Assembly: GCA_026388155.1 (NCBI GenBank)
Contig: JAPLKI010000007.1
Coordinates: forward strand, 1 to 64,000
Length of the DNA: 64,000 nt
From: Elusimicrobiota bacterium
Lineage (GTDB): Bacteria > Elusimicrobiota > Elusimicrobia > Elusimicrobiales > UBA9959
Reading direction: 5' to 3'
Shown: one piece after another, positions 7,743 to 14,388 of the stretch
Layout: every line of letters begins with the position of its first letter
Numbering within the stretch: the first letter of the stretch is position 1
Translations under genes and position numbers: made by a program
The notes under the pieces: model-generated
What the model saw: the letters and a program-made list of their open reading frames with translations, nothing else
Databases searched by the model: none
Told to the model about the DNA's origin: nothing

Positions 7743-8861
7743 ATGAACTTATACTATCGACGGAGCCCGGCCTTTACAGACTGCCGCAATGGGATACTTC
7801 ACGCCCGGCCGCCGGACAGCAATAAACAACTGCGTTTAGAGGGCACAGGCAGACGGATATGGGAACTTCTGGAATATCCTGTCACGATTACTGAGATATC
7901 CCTTAACCTGGCCGGTGAGTTCTCAGGCGATGTTGAAAAGATCGCCGGGTATACCGGCAGGTTCTTGAAATCGTTGCAGGAGCGGGGCCTGACGGAAACC
8001 CGCCGTAAGGCGCCGTCGCCCGAAGACAAGCAGCGGTTCAGCTACCTGGGGCTTCTGAAGCGCGCCCTAGTCAACCTGATCTATCCCGAGCATGAGCTGC
8101 GGATACGGTTTCTCGAAAAGCGGGCTGCCGGCATGACCGGGCTGGAACGAAAGCGCTACCTGCGGGACATAAGGTACCGGGAACCGGAGCTGTATCAGGC
8201 GGTAATTGACGCCAAGCATGACTTCGGCATGTCGGACCGGGCGCGCTACGCTTTCAGCCACACAATGATCGGACTCCCGGGACTGGATAATCTGGAGCGG
8301 TGCGCCGAGGCGGTGTTCTCGGAAAATATCCCCGGCGATTTCATGGAGGCGGGCGTCTGCCAGGGCGGCGCTGCCATCTTTATGCGGGCGCTGCAGAGAG
8401 CTTATGGAGAGGGAGGCCGCCGTCTTTGGGCCGCCGATTCCTTCGAGGGGCTGCCGCCGCCCGGGTCAGGACCGGACGCGGCGCAGGGGTTTGATCTGTC
8501 AGAAACGAAGGTGCCGTCTTTGGCGTTTTCTTTAGACGGCGTGCGCGACAATTTCATCCGTTACGATCTTTTAGACTCGCAGGTCGTTTTCCTGCCGGGC
8601 TGGTTTACCGACACCCTTCCGACAGCGCCTATAGAACAACTTGCCATCCTGAGATTGGATGCCGACCTCTATTCATCGACCAAAACCGCCCTGGAGTGTC
8701 TCTATCCCAAGGTTGTCCCAGGCGGATTTATTATCATTGACGATTACGGTTTTTTTGCGGCCTGCCGTCAGGCAGTTGACGAATATCGCGCCCGGCACGG
8801 TATTAAAGAGCCCATTAAACTTGTCAACCGGTCATGCGTTTATTGGAGGAAACGAAGATGA
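7743..8861 (+). CDS. PqqD-domain / TylF-type methyltransferase fusion
   Basis: About 372 residues from the ATG at 7743 (GGGAAG just upstream). Residues 1 to about 95 look like a PqqD-type recognition element (RIWELLEYPVTITEISLNL ... FLKSLQERGLTE), comparable in layout to the B1 protein. The remainder is a TylF/MycF-type class I methyltransferase, with GDFMEAGVCQGGAAIFMRAL as the SAM-binding segment, AADSFEGLPPP, LRLDADLYSSTKTALE and GGFIIIDDYGF carrying the metal and substrate acidic residues seen in macrocin O-methyltransferases. I infer a leader-guided O-methylation of the lasso precursor. The last bases overlap the next start (ATGA). Confidence 0.85.
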   Translation: MNLYYRRSPAFTDCRNGILHARPPDSNKQLRLEGTGRRIWELLEYPVTITEISLNLAGEFSGDVEKIAGYTGRFLKSLQERGLTETRRKAPSPEDKQRFSYLGLLKRALVNLIYPEHELRIRFLEKRAAGMTGLERKRYLRDIRYREPELYQAVIDAKHDFGMSDRARYAFSHTMIGLPGLDNLERCAEAVFSENIPGDFMEAGVCQGGAAIFMRALQRAYGEGGRRLWAADSFEGLPPPGSGPDAAQGFDLSETKVPSLAFSLDGVRDNFIRYDLLDSQVVFLPGWFTDTLPTAPIEQLAILRLDADLYSSTKTALECLYPKVVPGGFIIIDDYGFFAACRQAVDEYRARHGIKEPIKLVNRSCVYWRKRR

Positions 8862-9817
8862 CGCGCCGCCCCAACCCGACGCCGGCCGTCTCCGTGGTCA
8901 TGACGGTCTATAACAGCGCCGTCTTTGTCGCGGAGGCTATCGAATCCATACTGGGGCAGACCTTTGAAGATTTTGAGTTTATCATTGTGGACGACGGTTC
9001 CACCGACGGCTCGCCGGATGTTGTCCGACGCTACGCCTCCGGCGATCCCCGTATCCGCCCGTTCTTTCTAAGTCACGGGGGCAGTCACTCCGCTGTCAAT
9101 TTCGGCGTACGGCAGGCGGCTGGAAACTGGATCGCCCGCTGCGACCATGACGATATCTCGCTCCCTTCCCGTCTTCGGACCCAACTAGACTGGGCGCAGG
9201 CGGCAGGCGTTGATATCTGCGGCAGCAGTTACGAAAACATGGGACTGCGTGAGGGGGAAGCGTGGTGTCCCGAGTCCCACGAAGCGATCTGCCGTGAGAT
9301 GCTGTTCCGGGTAGTTATTCTGTGCGGCGCAACTATGATGCGAACCGAAATAGCCAAAAACAATCCCTACCGGGAGAACATTTTTCTGGACGATTATGAA
9401 TGGGTAATGCGGATGGCTCCGAAGGTCCGTCTTGGGAATGTTCCCGCCGTACTATTGAAGCGCCGCTGCCACGAGTTGCAGGCCAGCCGCCTGAACGCGG
9501 GACGGATCAGAACTGATCTTCAAAGGTACAGGTTCCAATATTTCTATGCGCGGTACCCGCACACACCACTGGCCGACTATCTGGCACTGGCGCGGGTTTC
9601 CGACAAGCAGCCCATGACAAGCCCTGCCGAATTGCGCCGGGCGGGCGAGTGGCTGTTGGAGCTGGCCCGGCACCCGGACCCAATGTTGCGGAAAATGATG
9701 GCCCAACGCTGGCGGGAAACCTGTGACCGCTCTATAGTGTTGGGAGATAAATGCGAGACTGTCTTCAGGGAGTACCGGGAACGGTTTGACGCCGATACCG
9801 AAAACAATGAATACTGA
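8858..9817 (+). CDS. family 2 glycosyltransferase
   Basis: About 319 residues from the ATG at 8858, preceded by GGAGG and overlapping the methyltransferase stop by four bases. The N-terminal GT-A fold shows VSVVMTVYNSAVFVAEAIES, the nucleotide-sugar loop IIVDDGSTDGS and CDHDDISLPSRL with the metal-binding acidic residues. FLDDYEWVMRM (about residue 175) holds the likely catalytic-base region. In this cluster it most likely glycosylates the lasso peptide or its phosphate; some related clusters with HPr-like kinases give glycosylated phospho-lasso peptides. Donor and acceptor cannot be read from sequence. Confidence 0.88.
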   Translation: MTRRPNPTPAVSVVMTVYNSAVFVAEAIESILGQTFEDFEFIIVDDGSTDGSPDVVRRYASGDPRIRPFFLSHGGSHSAVNFGVRQAAGNWIARCDHDDISLPSRLRTQLDWAQAAGVDICGSSYENMGLREGEAWCPESHEAICREMLFRVVILCGATMMRTEIAKNNPYRENIFLDDYEWVMRMAPKVRLGNVPAVLLKRRCHELQASRLNAGRIRTDLQRYRFQYFYARYPHTPLADYLALARVSDKQPMTSPAELRRAGEWLLELARHPDPMLRKMMAQRWRETCDRSIVLGDKCETVFREYRERFDADTENNEY

Positions 9818-10766
9818 CGCCATATCCGGCTCCACTGCGGCGCCGAAACCTGCGACTTACTCCCTCTATGGCTTGCGGGTCCGCAGCGATCTGCCCCTTC
9901 CTCTGGCGCACGAAAGTAACGACGGCACCGATCTTACAGTCCGCTTTGCCGGGCTTATCCCACGCTCTGATTCCATGCCCCTGTTCAAGGAATGGCGCCG
10001 GGAAGGAGATCAATGGCTGTTGCGTTTTCAGAGCCGTAAGGGCCATGTGCTTGAATTTCGTTATGACCTTGGCGGAAAGACCATTACCATCCGCCAAAGC
10101 TATCCGGAACCGTCTAACGCGCTGTTCGCGCTTATGTGTCCCGCTATGGCCGCCGCGCTCCATCTGCAGGGAAGGCTTGCATTGCACGCCACATCCCTGG
10201 TGCATAACGGCGAAGCGTTCCTGCTGATGGGTTCGAGCGGGACCGGCAAATCCACCCTGGCCGCCGCCCTCGCCTCCGCGGGCCTGTCTTTCCATGCCGA
10301 CGACATCAGCGCCCTGAGTTGGGATAACGGCCGCCCCGTTATTCAGGCGGGTTATCCGCGCCTTAAGGTCACTCCCCGGGTCTGTGAAGCTCTTGGTTTG
10401 CCGGCAAACGCTCTGCGTCCCCTCTTCGTTGCGGCTCCCGAGTATCCGGAAACATGGGTGGACTGCGCTGTTCTGCCGGGGGGCTTTCACTGCGGTCCGG
10501 CTCCACTCAAGGCAATTTATCTCCTGTCCGACCGCAAAGCCTGTCTTAAGACCCCACGCCTGGAAACCCTGTCCCCCGGCCAGGCCGCGATGGCTATGGT
10601 TCGCTTTCTATACGGCGCACCCTGGCTTGCAACTCCGACGGCTTCTGCAATGCAGTTTTGCGCACGGATAGCCGCGACTACATCCGTCCGCCGTTTGTGG
10701 CTGCCGGAAGGCTTGGAAAACCTCCGTGACTCTGCGCATGCCATAACTGCCGATATGAATTTTTAA
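9807..10766 (+). CDS. HPr-kinase-like lasso peptide kinase
   Basis: About 319 residues, ATG at 9807 overlapping the glycosyltransferase stop; a GTG at 9786 is the alternative start. The C-terminal kinase domain has the P-loop MGSSGTGKSTLAAAL (about residue 143) and FHADDISAL, the acidic motif of HPr kinases and their lasso-tailoring relatives. YSLYGLRVRSDLPLPL at the N-terminus is the typical start of the relatives found beside Asn-synthetase-like genes. Kinases of the paeninodin type phosphorylate the C-terminal Ser of lasso precursors, and both precursors here end in Ser. I infer the same role. Confidence 0.88.
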   Translation: MNTDAISGSTAAPKPATYSLYGLRVRSDLPLPLAHESNDGTDLTVRFAGLIPRSDSMPLFKEWRREGDQWLLRFQSRKGHVLEFRYDLGGKTITIRQSYPEPSNALFALMCPAMAAALHLQGRLALHATSLVHNGEAFLLMGSSGTGKSTLAAALASAGLSFHADDISALSWDNGRPVIQAGYPRLKVTPRVCEALGLPANALRPLFVAAPEYPETWVDCAVLPGGFHCGPAPLKAIYLLSDRKACLKTPRLETLSPGQAAMAMVRFLYGAPWLATPTASAMQFCARIAATTSVRRLWLPEGLENLRDSAHAITADMNF

Positions 10767-10832
10767 ATCATATAGAGGTTTTTTAAAAAAAGCGGTGTTT
10801 TAATAAGACAGCGGGAATATCGTTTACTGATA

Positions 10833-11312
10833 ATGAATACCGATATAAGAATGTCATGGTTTAACTACTTTTACGCCGTTCCCGCCAAATGGCGCCGCCG
10901 CACGCGTGTTGAGCGGTTGTTATTGCTAGAAGCGTTCGTGCTGCTGGGCATCGCGCGTCTGACGGTGCTGGCTCTGCCTTTCAAATGGCTGTCCGGCTCT
11001 TTGGGCAGGCATATGAACGAAGCAGCGGACCTTGTCAGCGCCTCCGAGCTTGAGCTTGCCCGGCAGGTGGGCAGGGCCGTGCGTTCGGCCGCGAACTATA
11101 CTCTATGGGAGAGCGTCTGCCTGCCACAAGCGGTCGCGGCCCAGTGGATGCTGAAACGCCGTCATATCGCCGGCACTCTGTACCTGGGTCTGGCAAAAGA
11201 TGAGGCAAAGACGGAAAAACTTGCTGCTCACGCCTGGCTTAGTTGTGGAGGTCTCGTTCTTACGGGCGCACGGGGACATCGGCAATACACAGTGGTATCC
11301 ATGTTTTCCTGA
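10833..11312 (+). CDS. lasso peptide B2 leader peptidase (transglutaminase-like)
   Basis: 159 residues. The B2 proteins of split lasso systems are Cys-His-Asp proteases of the transglutaminase fold that cut the leader once B1 presents it. The likely catalytic Cys is in LWESVCLPQA (about residue 95) and the His in LAAHAWLSC (about 131). The C-terminal GARGHRQYTVVSMF fits the family ending. A hydrophobic segment near residues 28-48 is usual for B2. Its start lies 66 bases after the kinase stop with no strong ribosome site; ATG 10851 is an alternative. Confidence 0.9.
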   Translation: MNTDIRMSWFNYFYAVPAKWRRRTRVERLLLLEAFVLLGIARLTVLALPFKWLSGSLGRHMNEAADLVSASELELARQVGRAVRSAANYTLWESVCLPQAVAAQWMLKRRHIAGTLYLGLAKDEAKTEKLAAHAWLSCGGLVLTGARGHRQYTVVSMFS

Positions 11313-11339
11313 ATCCCTGGAGGAAAGGTAATTCAACAG

Positions 11340-11906
11340 ATGACCGGAACCGATATTACGCAGCCACAGGGTACAGAAGGCAATATCTGCATTGAATGCG
11401 GCTTGTGCTGCGACGGAACATTGTTCCCGAAGGCAATAATTAAAAACAATGATGATCCGGCGTTCCTTAAAGAGATGGAGGTTGAATCCTTTTCGGAAGG
11501 CGGCAAGCGGTACTTCCGTCTGCCTTGCAGGGGACAGAAAGGCAAATTGTGCGCCTTGTATAGTGATGAAAGGCGCTATGAAATCTGCAAAACATTCAGG
11601 TGCAGGCTGCTCAGACAGTATGCTGCCGGGGAAATATCCTATGACTCCTCCATTGCCGTGATCAAGGAGGCTTTATCACTTGGCCTGCGCGTAAAGGAGT
11701 TTTCCGGAAGGCTGAGGGCCGCTGGCATCAGCAGCGAGGAATTTATGCCTTCTCTTCTCAAGGACCTGAAGCTGAACGGAAAACTTGAGGATCTTTCGTT
11801 CAGGAGAACATATTCAAAACAGCTAATGGACTGCTTTATGTTTATAGAGCTGCTCAAGCGGAGATTCTATAAAATACCCGGCAAAGCGGTGGAATGCGCG
11901 AAGTAA
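11340..11906 (+). CDS. YkgJ-type cysteine-cluster protein
   Basis: 188 residues. The N-terminal third holds clustered cysteines: CIECGLCCDG, CRGQKGKLCALY and CKTFRC. This is the pattern of YkgJ/FliB-type zinc or iron-sulfur binding proteins. The remainder is helical and charged with no motif I recognise. GGAGGAAAGG lies about 12-20 bases before the ATG. It is same-strand with the lasso genes at a 27-base gap, so it may be a tailoring enzyme or metal-dependent helper. This family is not a standard lasso component, and its role here is open. Confidence 0.7.
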   Translation: MTGTDITQPQGTEGNICIECGLCCDGTLFPKAIIKNNDDPAFLKEMEVESFSEGGKRYFRLPCRGQKGKLCALYSDERRYEICKTFRCRLLRQYAAGEISYDSSIAVIKEALSLGLRVKEFSGRLRAAGISSEEFMPSLLKDLKLNGKLEDLSFRRTYSKQLMDCFMFIELLKRRFYKIPGKAVECAK

Positions 11907-11949
11907 TATTTGCAAGAAAGGATCGCTCCGTCCTTTGCATATTCTGGAT

Positions 11950-12142
11950 ATGAAAAAACAAATTCTTGACGCAGCCAGGCGCTTCCGGCAACAGCTTCCC
12001 TATCTGCCGCTGGCATTTAAACTGATTAGACAGGCGGCCGGCGGATTGGCCCTCGTTTGGGCGGTCCTGCTTCTGGTCCAGGGACTGTTGCCTGTTGCCG
12101 CGGTGTATCTTACCCGGACACTTGTGAACGGAATTGAACGCG
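11950..12142 (+). pseudogene. truncated ABC exporter (lasso D protein remnant)
   Basis: Only the first ~64 native codons remain: a charged N-terminus, RRFRQQLPYLPLAFKLIRQA, then one or two hydrophobic segments (LALVWAVLLLVQGLLPVAA) and VYLTRTLVNGIERG. This is the usual start of an ABC transporter transmembrane domain, as in lasso exporters. At 12143 the frame enters an inverted-repeat element and stops at 12174. No nucleotide-binding domain follows. The expected ~600-residue exporter is therefore missing its permease remainder and ATPase. Confidence 0.8.
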
Positions 12143-12244
12143 GGGGGACGCTGCACGATAACTCGATAACTTGAAGGGGCACTAACAAATAATCGTTCTG
12201 AGGCAATGAGAACAAAACAATCGAGTTATCGTGCAGCGTCCCCC
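12143..12244. mobile_element. 102-bp element with 25-bp perfect terminal inverted repeats
   Basis: The arms 12143-12167 and 12220-12244 are perfect reverse complements, starting GGGGGACGCTGC. The 52-base interior has no coding capacity. It is a MITE-like remnant that ends the ABC exporter gene. The sequence after 12244 does not resume the transporter, so the insertion was accompanied by deletion or rearrangement. Confidence 0.85.
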
Positions 12245-12343
12245 ATTCCCATCCTTTTAAAACGAATTTATACCTGTTTTGATTTTTGGTATACTCTTAA
12301 TTGTCCAATGCCCGCATATCTGTAAAGTACGGGCACAACAAAT

Positions 12344-12434
12344 GGAGAGGTGGCCGAGCGGCTGAAGGCACCGGTTTGCTAAACCGACATACGTGTGTAA
12401 ACGCGTATCGAGGGTTCGAATCCCTCCCTCTCCG
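12344..12434 (+). tRNA. tRNA-Ser(GCT)
   Basis: A 91-nt serine tRNA: acceptor GGAGAGG / CCTCTCC with discriminator G, D arm, anticodon GCT at 12378-12380 in loop TTGCTAA, a long variable arm (ACATACGTGTGTAAACGCGTAT) and T arm GAGGGTTCGAATCCCTC. A -10-like TATACT precedes it near 12291. The acceptor and T arm match the broken tRNA-Ser at 1868-1936. Confidence 0.97.
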
Positions 12435-12766
12435 AAACGCTTTTAAAGAGAAGAACGAGCCAACTGCTTGGCTCGAGTGAGGGATGAGAAAGGCGGAGCG
12501 TTGCCGCACTTTGTGCGGCGCGAGCCGGGGTCGCGACCTGCGGCTCAGAGGCCGCAGAGTTGTGACCGAATCCCTCCCTCTCCGAACTAATTTTCGCTGA
12601 CGCAGAAATTAATTCGAAGGATCAAGTAGAAAGAATTGAGAAACGAGTAAAAACGAAAATTAGTTCCCTTGCTGCTTACTCCTTGTTCCTGTCGACAGGT
12701 TAGCGTAGCCGACCCCGATCTTTTTTCCTATTTGACTCCGCTATCTCCTGTTTAAAAAGAGGAACC
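12435..12766. other. intergenic region with a duplicated tRNA-Ser 3' end
   Basis: The 20 bases CGAATCCCTCCCTCTCCGAA that end the tRNA (12417-12436) recur at 12567-12586, a footprint like those left by integration at tRNA 3' ends. Between the copies are GC-rich palindromic pieces. Further on, AACTAATTTTCG (12585-12596) is inverted at 12653-12664. No gene is supported. Confidence 0.7.
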
Positions 12767-13276
12767 ATGTCAAAAATAGCCATAATAATGGGGAGCGATT
12801 CCGACCTGGGGATCATGCGGGAAGCGGCGCTTACGCTTGAATCTTTCTCTGTTGAATGCGAAGTGAACGTTCTCTCGGCCCACCGAACCCATGCCGCGCT
12901 GCAAAACTACGTTAAAGCCGCCGTAAAAAAAGGCGTAAAGATATTTATCTCCGGAGCGGGGGGGGCCGCCCACCTGCCGGGGGTAATAGCCGCCATGACC
13001 GAACTGCCGGTTATAGGCGTGCCCATAAAAAGCGCCGCCCTGGACGGGTTGGACGCCATACTCTCCATCATCCAGATGCCCTCAGGCATCCCCGTGGCCG
13101 CCGTGGGAGTAAATGGCGCAAAAAACGCCGCATTGCTGGCCGTTTCCATGCTTGCCTTAAGCGACAGAAAACTTGCCGTAAAACTTTCCAGCTACCGCAA
13201 AAAAATGCGCGTGGAAATTCTTAAAAAGAACTCCAGGCTCCGGAAAATCGGCCACAAAAAATATCTCAGCAGGTAA
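12767..13276 (+). CDS. purE: N5-carboxyaminoimidazole ribonucleotide mutase
   Basis: 169 residues, a purine biosynthesis enzyme converting N5-CAIR to CAIR. It has the family start IIMGSDSDL, then SAHRTH (about residue 41), FISGAGGAAHLPGVIAA, GVPI and MPSGIPVAAVGVNGAKNAAL. This is the bacterial class I PurE pattern, with the active-site SDSD and His. AAGAGGAA precedes the ATG. The C-terminal tail (about 20 residues rich in Lys and Arg) is a small extra. It overlaps the next gene by one base (TAATG), so the two form an operon. Confidence 0.96.
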   Translation: MSKIAIIMGSDSDLGIMREAALTLESFSVECEVNVLSAHRTHAALQNYVKAAVKKGVKIFISGAGGAAHLPGVIAAMTELPVIGVPIKSAALDGLDAILSIIQMPSGIPVAAVGVNGAKNAALLAVSMLALSDRKLAVKLSSYRKKMRVEILKKNSRLRKIGHKKYLSR

Positions 13277-14229
13277 TGAAAATAGTAAAAGCCACGCCGG
13301 CGAATATTAGAAAAGCCGCGGCCATAATACGCCGCGGCGGGGTGGCGGCTTTCCCCACGGAAACTGTTTACGGACTGGGGGCTGACGGACTGAACCCGCA
13401 AGCCTGCGCGCGGATCTTTGAAATTAAAAAAAGGCCCCGTTTTGATCCCCTTATACTGCATGCGGCCTCGCTTGGACAGGCAAAAAAACTTTTTTTAAAA
13501 ATACCGAAACCGGCCCTTAAACTGATGAAAAAGTTCTGGCCGGGCCCGCTGACTTTGGTTTTACCGAAGAACGACATCGTGCCCGACATTGTAACTTCCG
13601 GCCTTCCCACCGTAGCGGTGCGCGTACCGGCGCACCCCGTGGCACTAAAACTTATAAAACTCTCAGGCCGGCCTATAGCCGCCCCAAGCGCGAATCTTTT
13701 CGGGCGGCTCAGCCCCACAACCGCCACCCATGTAAAGAATCATCTTGGGAACAGCCCTGATATTATTCTGGACGGGGGGAAAACCAGCGTGGGAGTGGAA
13801 TCCACCATCCTAACTTTTATAAAAAACAGGCCGGTGCTGCTGCGGGCCGGAGGAATTACCGTTGAAGAGATAGAGAAGACGGTAGGAAAACTGGTTTCCC
13901 GGCCTAAAGGTGCGAAAAGAATAACCGCGCCCGGCGGGCTTAAAAAACATTATGCCCCGGTCGTAAAGCTTAAACTGGTAAATACCGAAGCCGAGGCAAT
14001 ACCCGGCCAGTATTCGGCTTACCTTGCATTCTCAAAAATGCCGCTTGGAAAATATAAAAAAGCGGCGGTGCTTTCCGCCAGCGGCGACCTGCGTGAGGCC
14101 GCGGCCAATCTGTTTAAATGCCTTCATTCGCTTGAACAAAAGGGCGTAAGAGTCATTTACGCGGAGCGCGTGCCTAAGCATGGCCTGGGGCTCGCCATAA
14201 TGGAAAGGCTCAGGAGAGCTCAGCATTAG
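13276..14229 (+). CDS. tsaC: threonylcarbamoyl-AMP synthase (Sua5/YwlC type)
   Basis: 317 residues. The enzyme makes L-threonylcarbamoyladenylate for the t6A modification at position 37 of ANN-decoding tRNAs. The YrdC domain shows GGVAAFPTETVYGLGADGL, KKRPRFDPLILH, WPGPLTL, VAVRVPAHP and APSANLFGRLSPTTA. The extra ~110 C-terminal residues after APGGLKKHYAPV make it the long Sua5 form rather than the short TsaC form. It is translationally coupled to purE. Confidence 0.95.
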   Translation: MKIVKATPANIRKAAAIIRRGGVAAFPTETVYGLGADGLNPQACARIFEIKKRPRFDPLILHAASLGQAKKLFLKIPKPALKLMKKFWPGPLTLVLPKNDIVPDIVTSGLPTVAVRVPAHPVALKLIKLSGRPIAAPSANLFGRLSPTTATHVKNHLGNSPDIILDGGKTSVGVESTILTFIKNRPVLLRAGGITVEEIEKTVGKLVSRPKGAKRITAPGGLKKHYAPVVKLKLVNTEAEAIPGQYSAYLAFSKMPLGKYKKAAVLSASGDLREAAANLFKCLHSLEQKGVRVIYAERVPKHGLGLAIMERLRRAQH

Positions 14230-14388
14230 GTATATGGAAAAATTGCCATAGGCCATATGGGCGCTGCGCCCGCCATAGGCCAGAGGCCATAAGCTATAAG
14301 AAAACTCCAAAAAAGCATATAGCCTACAGCCTATAGCGTACGGCATTTTTCTGCCTATGGCTTATGGCCGAAAGCATACGGCGATTTC
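14230..14388. repeat. intergenic cluster of CCATAGGC/GGCTATAGC-type repeats
   Basis: A convergent intergenic region filled with degenerate alternating units such as GCCATAGGCC, AGGCCATAAGCTATA, AGCCTATAGCGTACGG and GGCTTATGGC. These can pair into hairpins. Similar units recur at 27660-27776 and 38075-38100, so this is a dispersed intergenic family. Confidence 0.7.

Noticed and set aside
12297-12509. 70-codon minus-strand frame over tRNA-Ser(GCT)
   Set aside because: Antisense of the tRNA; the protein-like string comes from the tRNA T arm and acceptor.
14230-14388. Possible CRISPR array
   Set aside because: Units are short, degenerate and inverted, with no constant spacers or cas genes nearby. 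No CRISPR array is seen anywhere in the window.
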